A DNA stretch of 5,632 bases from Planctomycetaceae bacterium (GTDB taxonomy: Bacteria; Planctomycetota; Planctomycetia; Pirellulales; Pirellulaceae), in assembly GCA_007129635.1 (NCBI GenBank), contig SKVE01000210.1:1-5632 (forward strand), written 5' to 3'. The notes beneath the pieces were generated by a model. The model ran no database searches and was not told where the DNA came from. It saw only the letters and a program-made list of their open reading frames with translations. Below, in pieces: positions 1 through 4,969 of this stretch. Within the stretch, counting starts at the first letter, position 1. Each line of letters starts with the position of its first letter. The position numbers and the translations under genes were made by a program.

Positions 1-107
1 AGGTTCTCTGTCCCCTTGTTGTGTTCAATGATTTCGTGGGCAATACGGCGCAGAGCCTGCTGCATCGCTTTTTCGTCCATTACGGTCGCCTTATGAATTA
101 GCGCCAT
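1..107 (-). CDS. pyrR: PyrR, pyrimidine operon attenuation regulator (5' part only)
   Basis: Only the first 35 codons and two bases of the next are present; the gene runs off the left edge. The visible protein starts MALIHKATVMDEKAMQQALR and continues with RIAHEIIEHNKG. This matches the N-terminus of Bacillus PyrR, which has the same DE..A...AL.RIAHE.IE.NKG pattern. PyrR is a cytoplasmic RNA-binding protein of the phosphoribosyltransferase fold. With UMP or UTP bound, it binds pyr mRNA leaders and promotes termination; many members also have uracil phosphoribosyltransferase activity. The start at 107 is set by a perfect AGGAGG seven bases upstream. The identification is strongly reinforced by the PyrR-type attenuator in the leader. 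By analogy, other pyrimidine biosynthesis genes probably follow to the left, which cannot be seen here. Confidence 0.93.
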   Translation of the reverse strand, partial: MALIHKATVMDEKAMQQALRRIAHEIIEHNKGTEN

Positions 108-114
108 CTTTTCA

Positions 115-120
115 CCTCCT
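115..120 (-). promoter_or_regulatory. Ribosome binding site of pyrR
   Basis: The transcript reads AGGAGG followed by a seven-base spacer (TGAAAAG) and then ATG. It is a near-perfect Shine-Dalgarno sequence and fixes the pyrR start at 107. Confidence 0.9.
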
Positions 121-143
121 CCCCCGGGTAATTGGGCCCTTGA

Positions 144-183
144 GGTACAGAAATACCGCCCATTTTTCGGCAAGTGGGCGGTA
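144..183 (-). terminator. PyrR-controlled intrinsic terminator in the pyrR leader
   Basis: In the transcript, the arms UACCGCCCA (183-175) and UGGGCGGUA (162-154) form a perfect nine-base-pair stem with a 12-base loop. A short, interrupted U-rich tail, UUUCUGU, follows. It lies between the promoter and the pyrR ribosome binding site, where an attenuator should be. The tail is weaker than in a strong constitutive terminator. The 5' arm and adjoining loop are also complementary to an upstream leader segment (203-212), so the structure can be prevented from forming. Confidence 0.85.
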
Positions 184-212
184 GTGTATACATTTATCCT
201 GACGCCCCCTTG
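171..212 (-). promoter_or_regulatory. Antiterminator pairing of the pyrR leader
   Basis: The RNA segment CAAGGGGGCG (212-203) is complementary at nine of ten positions to CGCCCACUUG (180-171), with one G-A mismatch. The second segment is the 5' arm of the terminator plus the start of its loop. Pairing therefore excludes the terminator. The first segment overlaps the 3' arm of the PyrR-binding hairpin, so binding of PyrR would free the terminator. A second short complement, GCAAGU (231-226) with ACUUGC (175-170), might add to or compete with this pairing. Confidence 0.8.
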
Positions 213-239
213 TCAGCCTCACAGGACTTGCTTAAAGGG
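207..239 (-). promoter_or_regulatory. PyrR-binding RNA loop (anti-antiterminator)
   Basis: The transcript contains AGUCCUGUGAGGCU, which fits the conserved PyrR-binding core (AGUCC.G.GAGGCU) known from Bacillus pyr leaders. The lower stem pairs CCCUU (239-235) with AAGGG (211-207). The upper stem pairs AG.CC with GGCU around the UGUGA loop, and an internal A-rich bulge lies on the 5' side. When UMP-bound PyrR holds this fold, the antiterminator strand is partly sequestered and the downstream terminator forms. When pyrimidines are scarce, the antiterminator wins and pyrR is transcribed. The mechanism is established for the family; the assignment here is by sequence and fold. Confidence 0.9.
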
Positions 240-255
240 TGCTCTATTGATTAGA

Positions 256-284
256 AGCTTATCATCAGCAACCGGCACTGTCAA
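256..284 (-). promoter_or_regulatory. Sigma-A-type promoter of the pyrR unit
   Basis: The minus strand shows a perfect -35 box TTGACA (284-279), a 17-base spacer and TAAGCT (261-256) as the -10 box. TG one base before the -10 makes it an extended -10. Transcription would start near 248-252. This gives a leader of roughly 140-145 bases, with the PyrR-binding loop starting soon after the start point. Position and boxes agree, but the -10 itself matches the consensus at only three of six bases. Confidence 0.75.
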
Positions 285-320
285 CAGCAACAGAGCGCCG
301 CGATAGCGTCAAGCCATTGC

Positions 321-354
321 AGGAAAAAGAAAGCTCTGCCTCCTTAAGCGGAGG
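321..354 (-). terminator. Possible terminator after the LCP gene
   Basis: A five-base-pair stem, CCTCC (354-350) with GGAGG (343-339), encloses a six-base loop. In the minus-strand transcript it is followed, after CAGAGC, by TTTCTTTTT. On the plus strand the same hairpin is followed, after ATCTG, by five T, so it could act in both directions. The stem is short and the T tracts are set back five to six bases, so this is only a candidate. It sits between the LCP stop and the pyrR promoter, where a terminator is expected. Confidence 0.35.
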
Positions 355-370
355 ATCTGTTTTTACCGAA

Positions 371-410
371 CCGGGAGTAACGCTTTCTAAAGCTTTAAAA
401 TATCTCCCGG
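371..410. repeat. Seven-base perfect inverted repeat with a nested hairpin
   Basis: CCGGGAG at 371-377 is mirrored by CTCCCGG at 404-410, giving a perfect seven-base-pair outer stem. The 26-base interior is A/T-rich and carries a smaller inverted repeat around AAAGCTTT and GCTTTC. No T tract follows on either strand, so it is not a standard intrinsic terminator. It may be an RNA 3'-end stabilising structure for the LCP message or a protein-binding site; neither can be shown from sequence. Confidence 0.4.
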
Positions 411-503
411 CTGAACTCATAAAACAACTAAAACAACTTTGCTCTGGATAAGCGCCTGAAAATAGCCCTGGCTGCACCCTGAAATGGCCTGCCCCTAACC
501 GGC

Positions 504-1715
504 TCATGTTCCATCTTCAGGCTCCTGCTCAGGATCGGGCTCAGGCTCCGGTTCGGGGTCTGATTCTGGCTCTGGTTCCGGATCGGGTTCAGGCTCTTGG
601 TCGAGTTCAGGTTCGGGTTCCGGTTCCGGTTCGGGTTCCGGTTCTGCAGGAGGTTCTTCCGGTACAGGGTCAACGGGAACTTCCTCAACTACCTGTTCGG
701 GTTCGGAAACCTGGGGACCGGGAAGGCTGATCTGTTCGCGTTTGGCTGCATCTACACCAAATACAGCCTTGATGGTCTCCACCCTGTTCGTCTCATCAAT
801 AACCAGGTAGTAAATATTTTGACCGCCGCGATAAGACAGCTGCCCCCGGCCGCTGAAAACATATGTCCCGGCAGTTTCCGCGCCGGCCCGCAGGCCGGTT
901 AACCCAAGCGCCGTAAGTTGAAGAAAGTTGAGGTCAGTTTCGACATTTCTATTAACGGCCACAAGAAGGGCGGGAGTTCTGACCAGTCCCCTCAGGCTTT
1001 TTTGCTGCTCCAGCAGGGCAGCAAGGGCCCGCTGCTGGCGAATGGTCCGCCCCCTTTCTCCGCCAAGGTAATCGGCCCGGTTGCGGACGAAATGCAAAAA
1101 CTCGCCTCCGTCAAGCCGCTGGTAACCCTCTTCTATGATCACGCTGCCCCGGCCATAATCGGAGCGGAAATCTTCCTCAACATCTATGCAGACCCCGCCG
1201 ACACTGTCTACAATTGCGGCAGCGCCATCCATGTCAACCCTGATATAACCGTGCAGGGGGACATCGCCCAAAAAATCGCCTATGGTGAGCAGAGTTGTAC
1301 TGATCCCCTTTTGATCGGGATCCTCTCCTTCACGGGCGCTGTAATAGCCATACATGTAGGAATGATTAATCTTGTCGTAGGTGTCCTGACCGTGTATCTT
1401 CACATAGCTGTCGCGGGGTATGCTGACCATCCTGATTTCGGCGGCGCGAAAATCGAAAGCCGCAATCAATATTGTATCCGGGCGGTAGAGAGAGCTTTCG
1501 CCGCGAGCGGCGGACGCGTCAAAGCCGAGCAGGGCGATATTAATTGTACTGCCGGAGAAAATCCCGCCCTGGATAATTGAAGCAGGATCATCTAAGGGCA
1601 GGAATAAAACTCCCGGGAAAAAAGCTGCCACCGCCAGGCCGGCTAAAAGTAATATGAGAAGAAGAAAAAACAGCGATTTTAAAAAGCTGCGCTTTCTTTT
1701 GGGTTCGCGTTCCAT
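504..1715 (-). CDS. LCP (LytR-CpsA-Psr) family cell-wall glycopolymer transferase with Glu-Pro tail
   Basis: The protein has 403 residues. A basic N-terminus (MEREPKRKRS) and one membrane helix at about 11-33 put the rest outside the membrane. The LCP domain covers about 56-325 and shows the family landmarks: RPDTILIAAFD (78-88), SIPRDSYVKI (98-107), KINHSYMYG (115-123), VDMDG..IVDSVGGV (160-175), and LDGGEFLHFVRNR...RGRTIRQQR (201-229). Family members attach undecaprenyl-linked polymers such as teichoic acids or capsule to peptidoglycan. Arg78, Asp80, Arg101, Arg211, Arg213, Arg223 and Arg226 align with positions usually conserved for lipid-pyrophosphate binding. The Asp usual in the GDFGR segment is Glu220 here. 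From about 338 onwards the protein becomes a very acidic Glu-Pro tail. A GTG at 1760 would add 15 residues, but the ATG at 1715 has the better ribosome binding site and starts just before the basic segment. The polymer it transfers cannot be named. Confidence 0.9.
   Translation of the reverse strand: MEREPKRKRSFLKSLFFLLLILLLAGLAVAAFFPGVLFLPLDDPASIIQGGIFSGSTINIALLGFDASAARGESSLYRPDTILIAAFDFRAAEIRMVSIPRDSYVKIHGQDTYDKINHSYMYGYYSAREGEDPDQKGISTTLLTIGDFLGDVPLHGYIRVDMDGAAAIVDSVGGVCIDVEEDFRSDYGRGSVIIEEGYQRLDGGEFLHFVRNRADYLGGERGRTIRQQRALAALLEQQKSLRGLVRTPALLVAVNRNVETDLNFLQLTALGLTGLRAGAETAGTYVFSGRGQLSYRGGQNIYYLVIDETNRVETIKAVFGVDAAKREQISLPGPQVSEPEQVVEEVPVDPVPEEPPAEPEPEPEPEPEPELDQEPEPDPEPEPESDPEPEPEPDPEQEPEDGT
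516..644 (-). repeat. Hexanucleotide repeat array encoding (Glu-Pro)n tail of the LCP protein
   Basis: These 43 codons (residues 358-400) encode almost nothing but alternating Glu and Pro, with occasional Asp, Ser or Gln in the Glu or Pro slots and a single Leu-Asp-Gln break. The membrane-proximal part uses only GAA for Glu, with CCG, CCC or CCT for Pro. The distal part mixes GAA/GAG, GAT/GAC and all four Pro codons. The unit is six bases, so gain or loss of units keeps the frame. Glu-Pro repeats form extended, stiff, negatively charged rods, and this one would lie in or across the cell wall. Confidence 0.9.
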
Positions 1716-1723
1716 CTTCACAG

Positions 1724-1731
1724 CCACCTTT
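1724..1731 (-). promoter_or_regulatory. Ribosome binding site that fixes the LCP start
   Basis: The transcript reads AAAGGTGG, eight bases before the ATG at 1715. No comparable sequence precedes the upstream in-frame GTG at 1760, so the shorter start is preferred. Confidence 0.65.
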
Positions 1732-1772
1732 GTATTAAGAGAATAGACTAATCTTACCACAAAGGGACATTA

Positions 1773-1800
1773 ATTAAATCCAGGTTATTCCCATTTTCAA
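1773..1800 (-). promoter_or_regulatory. Candidate sigma-A promoter of the LCP gene
   Basis: In the 137-base gap upstream of the LCP start, the minus strand has TTGAAA (1800-1795), a 16-base spacer and TTTAAT (1778-1773). Each box matches the consensus at five of six bases. It would give a 5' untranslated region of roughly 50 bases. The region is A/T-rich, so chance matches are possible; read-through from the signalling genes upstream is an alternative. Confidence 0.45.
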
Positions 1801-1805
1801 AGTAG

Positions 1806-1831
1806 CGGCAGTTTGGCGGGAACTGTTGCCG
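1806..1831 (-). other. Stem-loop after the HD-GYP gene
   Basis: Just downstream of the HD-GYP stop, the transcript can form CGG/CCG plus CAGUU/AACUG around a CCCGCCA loop, with a three-base bulge on the 5' side. Only CUACUUUG follows, so a U tract is essentially absent. It could weaken read-through into the LCP gene or stabilise the upstream message. Its role is not supported beyond the fold. Confidence 0.3.
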
Positions 1832-1852
1832 GTTAGTGTTTTAAGTTACCGG

Positions 1853-2896
1853 TCAATGCCGAAATTCACGGTTGTAAGTATTGAATAGTTCGCTGCTGAC
1901 AACAATACCAACCAGGTTTGGATCAAGCTGAGTTCCGGCCACGCGGATAAGCTCTGCTTTTACTTCTTCAACTGTTTTAGCCTTAGCGTAAGGGCGCTCC
2001 CAGAGCATGGCGTCGATGGCATCAGCAATGGCAATAATCCTTGCCCCCAGGGGTATTTGCTCGCCTCTCAGGCCTGCCGGATAACCGGTACCGTCCATCC
2101 TCTCGTGGTGGTGCCTCACCATGGGGATCAAATCCTGCAGGAATTTGGCCGGCGAGAGGATATCTGCGCCGATCTGGGAATGCTTTTTAACGCTTTCATA
2201 TTCTTCGACGCTTAACTCGCATTTTTTACGCAAAATGTTCTCCGCCACCCCGATTTTTCCAATATCGTGCAGCGTGGCAGCCCTGTACATTAACTCCCGG
2301 TCATTTTCTGGCAGTCTCATATAACCGACAATCTCGGAAACAAGGCGGGCAACCCGCTCCTGGTGGCCCTTTGTGTAAGAATCCTTGGCATCAACTGCGG
2401 CAACTAGGGAACAGATAGTTTCCTCGTAATGGCTTTGAATGCTGCTGTAGGTATTTTCGATTTCGCTTTCCAGGCTTTTATTAGCGCACTGCAGCTCATC
2501 GATCGTTTTTTCGATCATCATCGTTTCGTTTCTTTTATTAATCCCCCTATTGACAATATCTCTCACGGAAGAGAGTTCAAAAGGTTTGATCAGGTAATCA
2601 AAAGCTCCTAATCGCAGCGCTTTCGTAGCTGTGTCGACAGAAGCGTAGGCGGTAATCATTACCACCTCGGTCGAAGGCGCCTTTTGCTTGACAATTTCCA
2701 GCAGGTCGATGCCGTTGATATCGGGCATCCTGATATCAAGGATGGCCAGGTCGAAAACTCCAAGGTCTAAATTGTTTAAAGCCTGGTTGCAGTTAGCTGC
2801 GGTAACTATATCGTAGTCATCTGCCAAAATCATGCGCAGTGATTCTCTTGGCCCTAATTCGTCGTCTACAACAAGGATTCTAGGTTTGCCGTACAT
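1853..2896 (-). CDS. Response regulator with HD-GYP output domain (c-di-GMP phosphodiesterase type)
   Basis: The protein has 347 residues and two domains, as in RpfG-like regulators. The receiver (about 5-120) is complete: acidic pair Asp11-Asp12, phospho-acceptor Asp54 in ILDIRMP, Thr82 and Lys104 in LIKPFE. A helical, probably coiled-coil linker spans about 121-158. The HD-GYP domain (about 160-345) keeps the catalytic motifs: His178, HDIGKIG at 210-216, HHE at 263-265 and DGTGYP at 268-273. HD-GYP proteins with these residues usually hydrolyse the second messenger c-di-GMP through a metal centre in the cytoplasm. No DNA-binding domain is present. The start at 2896 gives MYGKPRILVVDDE and has an ideal ribosome binding site; an upstream in-frame start at 2947 would add 17 residues of no recognisable character and overlap the preceding gene by 68 bases. 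The partner kinase is probably one of the two encoded upstream. Actual c-di-GMP turnover is inferred. Confidence 0.93.
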   Translation of the reverse strand: MYGKPRILVVDDELGPRESLRMILADDYDIVTAANCNQALNNLDLGVFDLAILDIRMPDINGIDLLEIVKQKAPSTEVVMITAYASVDTATKALRLGAFDYLIKPFELSSVRDIVNRGINKRNETMMIEKTIDELQCANKSLESEIENTYSSIQSHYEETICSLVAAVDAKDSYTKGHQERVARLVSEIVGYMRLPENDRELMYRAATLHDIGKIGVAENILRKKCELSVEEYESVKKHSQIGADILSPAKFLQDLIPMVRHHHERMDGTGYPAGLRGEQIPLGARIIAIADAIDAMLWERPYAKAKTVEEVKAELIRVAGTQLDPNLVGIVVSSELFNTYNREFRH

Positions 2897-4910
2897 GATG
2901 TACTCCTCCCCTGTCCGTTCTTCTTTCAACAAACACCGGCAGCGCAACCTTGAACATCACCGAGTTGCTGTTTTTTCCGGCCACCTTGAGAGAGCCTCCA
3001 TGGTCTTCAATAATCTTTTTGCTGACCGGGAGACCTAAACAGATGGAGTTGTCCGGCTTAAGCTCAAGTGGATTAAAAAGGCTCTCAAGTTTTTCTGCTT
3101 TAACCTTCAGGCTGTCATTTGATAGTAAGATGTTTACCTTCTCACCCTCGCCATTTTCGCTATCTGCTTGCATGTTAACAAAAAGTCCTTCCTTGCTCTC
3201 TACATTTTCCAGAAGATAGCCGAGCAGGTAGGAAATTGCCCTGGACATATTTAGCCTGTCAATTCTAACCCGGGGATTGTGGCGGTAAAAATATTTCTTA
3301 ACCGGCACATCCAAACCTTTACCCTGCTCATGGAGCAAACCGATTGCCTCATCTATCAGGGAGAGAGCGTCAGTAACATCATACCTGTAATTGAGAGGCG
3401 ACGAAAAAGCGATCAACTGATCAACCAGTTCATTCAGTCTTTTTAACTCCTGTTTGACAGTCTGGGAGAAGAATTCACGGAAAGTGCTGTCTTCATACTT
3501 GTCGGGAAGAAGCTGGCAAAAAGTCTGGATCGCGACCATGGGATTCTTGATTTCATGGGTCAACTGCCCGACAAAACGGTTTAATACCTCGCTTTGTTCG
3601 GCCTGACGTCGCTTTAGTTCAGCTTCTTTGCGGAACGTTATGTTGTCGAAAATCATCACACTGCCGAAGATTTCCCCGTTAGCACCGGTGATCCTGTAAG
3701 TACTTAACTCCAGGGGCAGCCTGCCTGCAGGCAGCATTGTTTCTTCCCGCATATAAGCCTTTCCGGTGGTTAACGTTTCATAAAGCATATCGCCCAGGGG
3801 GCTTGGTAGAACGCGCAAATCCATTCCGAGAATCTTTTGCCGATCCAGGGTTAAGATCCTGGCAGCGCTATCATTGAATGTGATAATTCTTTCCTTGCCG
3901 TCAATAGCCGCTACACCACTGTGCATGAGCTGAAGAATGCTTTCAATGTATACATTCTGGTTATAAAGCTTTTCATGCAGGTCAATATCTTCCAGGGCCA
4001 TGGCCACGTTGCCGCAAATAGTGTAAAGCAGCTGCAGTTCACGCTCATAAAAAGGAGTACCGACCACTTTTGGGCCGAGGCAAAGCGCGCCTACCATACT
4101 TCCGTGAGCAATGAGAGGAACACAGACTACTGCTTTAAGCAGTTTCATTTCTGAGGCGATTACCTCATAACCGTCATCCCCGCCAGGCTGCAGGGTGGCC
4201 ATGTTTAAGATTCTTCCTTTTTCAAGTAGCCACTTAACCAGCCCATCAGATGACTTAAAAAGCAGCTTTGATTGCAGCTCGGGATCGAGCCCGCGCTGCT
4301 CTGCGACATAATAGTCACCGCTGCCCTGAATTTTTAAAAGTACAGCCATTTTACCGGCCGGGACCAGTTCTTTTACCGCTTCCAGGAAAAGGCCTATGAA
4401 GCGTTCCTTGTTAAGTCGGTTATTCAGGGCACGGGAAAAATCGCTGAGGACTCTTTCCCAATAACCGGACGGCAGACCCTGGGAAACAGGGCTGGGCTGG
4501 GCGGAGAGATCTGATCCAACAATCTCATCGCCTCCATGCAGCGGCCGCCCGGCAAGCCGGTTCTGCTTTAACTTATCCCAGCCCCTTTCAAGAGCCTTGC
4601 CAAAAAGCCAGGGTTCGATCGGTCGTCTGAGATGATCGTAGAGCAGGCCTGAAAGCTGCATGGCCCGCTTTTCTTCTCTACCCAGGCCGATATAAACCAT
4701 TTCCGGTTTCATGCTTTCTGCTTCGCTAAGCCACTGCTTTGCAGCAGGCATATCGGTATCAACTATGACCAGGCCCACTGCCAGCCCGTTTAACATAGCC
4801 CAACTCCTGCTATCGGATGCCGTGTCGATCAGGACATGGTTTACTCCGAGCAGGCTGTCCACCTCTTCTTTAACTGAGCTGTCCTCTGTTACAAGGAGAA
4901 TCGCTTTCAT
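2880..4910 (-). CDS. Soluble histidine-kinase-like protein (receiver-like, GAF, PAS, DHp, degenerate ATPase)
   Basis: The protein has 676 residues and no membrane segment. Residues 1-115 fold like a receiver: acidic pair Glu9-Asp10 and a possible phospho-site Asp51 in VIVDTDMP. The usual Thr is Gly75 and the usual Lys is Arg96 (HLRRPIEP). A GAF domain spans about 153-312 and a PAS domain about 318-425. The DHp helices (about 436-505) keep the acceptor His452 in THEIKNP. The C-terminal domain (about 545-660) aligns with the ATPase domain of the upstream kinase, but the N-box Asn is Tyr565, the G1 Asp-x-Gly-x-Gly is Asn598, Ser600 and Lys602, and the G2 box keeps only part of its glycines (SICLGL, 622-627). 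DHGG (636-639) survives. It is probably a pseudokinase. The ATG at 4910 directly follows an in-frame TAA and opens the receiver's first strand; its GGAGGGG lies a rather distant 13 bases upstream. The frame is open throughout, so it is not a decayed gene. GAF and PAS ligands are unknown. Confidence 0.88.
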   Translation of the reverse strand: MKAILLVTEDSSVKEEVDSLLGVNHVLIDTASDSRSWAMLNGLAVGLVIVDTDMPAAKQWLSEAESMKPEMVYIGLGREEKRAMQLSGLLYDHLRRPIEPWLFGKALERGWDKLKQNRLAGRPLHGGDEIVGSDLSAQPSPVSQGLPSGYWERVLSDFSRALNNRLNKERFIGLFLEAVKELVPAGKMAVLLKIQGSGDYYVAEQRGLDPELQSKLLFKSSDGLVKWLLEKGRILNMATLQPGGDDGYEVIASEMKLLKAVVCVPLIAHGSMVGALCLGPKVVGTPFYERELQLLYTICGNVAMALEDIDLHEKLYNQNVYIESILQLMHSGVAAIDGKERIITFNDSAARILTLDRQKILGMDLRVLPSPLGDMLYETLTTGKAYMREETMLPAGRLPLELSTYRITGANGEIFGSVMIFDNITFRKEAELKRRQAEQSEVLNRFVGQLTHEIKNPMVAIQTFCQLLPDKYEDSTFREFFSQTVKQELKRLNELVDQLIAFSSPLNYRYDVTDALSLIDEAIGLLHEQGKGLDVPVKKYFYRHNPRVRIDRLNMSRAISYLLGYLLENVESKEGLFVNMQADSENGEGEKVNILLSNDSLKVKAEKLESLFNPLELKPDNSICLGLPVSKKIIEDHGGSLKVAGKNSNSVMFKVALPVFVERRTDRGGVHHVRQT
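2903..2910 (-). promoter_or_regulatory. Ribosome binding site of the HD-GYP gene, inside the kinase-like gene
   Basis: GGGAGGAG lies six bases before the ATG at 2896 and is embedded in the last codons of the preceding gene. It decides the start of the regulator and, with the 17-base gene overlap, suggests coupled translation. Confidence 0.85.
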
Positions 4911-4969
4911 TTAAGTTTCTCTTCCCCTCCCTGGCAGTGCATTATTAAATAAGCCCTTCCTGCCCTGAT
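4911..4969 (-). other. Short gap between the two kinase genes
   Basis: Fifty-nine bases separate the stop of the upstream kinase from the start of the kinase-like gene. They contain the purine-rich ribosome binding region GGAGGGG (4930-4924) and no hairpin followed by a T tract. This supports one transcript for both genes. I see no convincing promoter here. Confidence 0.6.

Larger units (their letters stand above)
108..503. other. Noncoding stretch between the LCP gene and pyrR
   Basis: This 396-base stretch carries no supported gene. From right to left it holds a long inverted repeat (371-410), a weak hairpin with T-rich flanks that may end the LCP transcript (321-354), a sigma-A-type promoter (256-284), and the PyrR leader with its binding loop, antiterminator and terminator (144-239). 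Bases 411-503, just after the LCP stop, show nothing I can interpret. Confidence 0.8.

Noticed and set aside
265..507. Minus-strand 80-codon open frame whose ATG overlaps the LCP stop (ATGA)
   Set aside because: There is no ribosome binding site and no recognisable protein features. It runs through the possible terminator and the -35 box of the pyrR promoter. The ATGA overlap looks accidental.
428..730. Alternative frames through the Glu-Pro array giving Asn/Arg/Pro-rich or Val/Arg/Gln-rich peptides
   Set aside because: Hexanucleotide repeats stay open in several frames by composition. The LCP frame alone continues from a real domain.
918..1580. Plus-strand 220-codon open frame opposite the LCP gene
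   Set aside because: It lies wholly antisense to well-supported LCP motifs. Its translation shows no domain, and I see no ribosome site ahead of it.
1716..1760. GTG at 1760 as the LCP start, adding 15 residues
   Set aside because: No ribosome binding site precedes it, while AAAGGTGG precedes the ATG at 1715 at proper spacing.
2897..2947. Upstream in-frame start at 2947 for the HD-GYP regulator
   Set aside because: The added 17 residues are unlike a receiver N-terminus, and the ribosome site GGGAGGAG lies inside this segment, pointing to 2896.
2880..4910. The kinase-like gene as a decaying pseudogene
   Set aside because: The frame is intact over 676 codons, with well-kept GAF, PAS and DHp domains. 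The changes are clustered in ATP-binding and receiver-switch residues rather than random.
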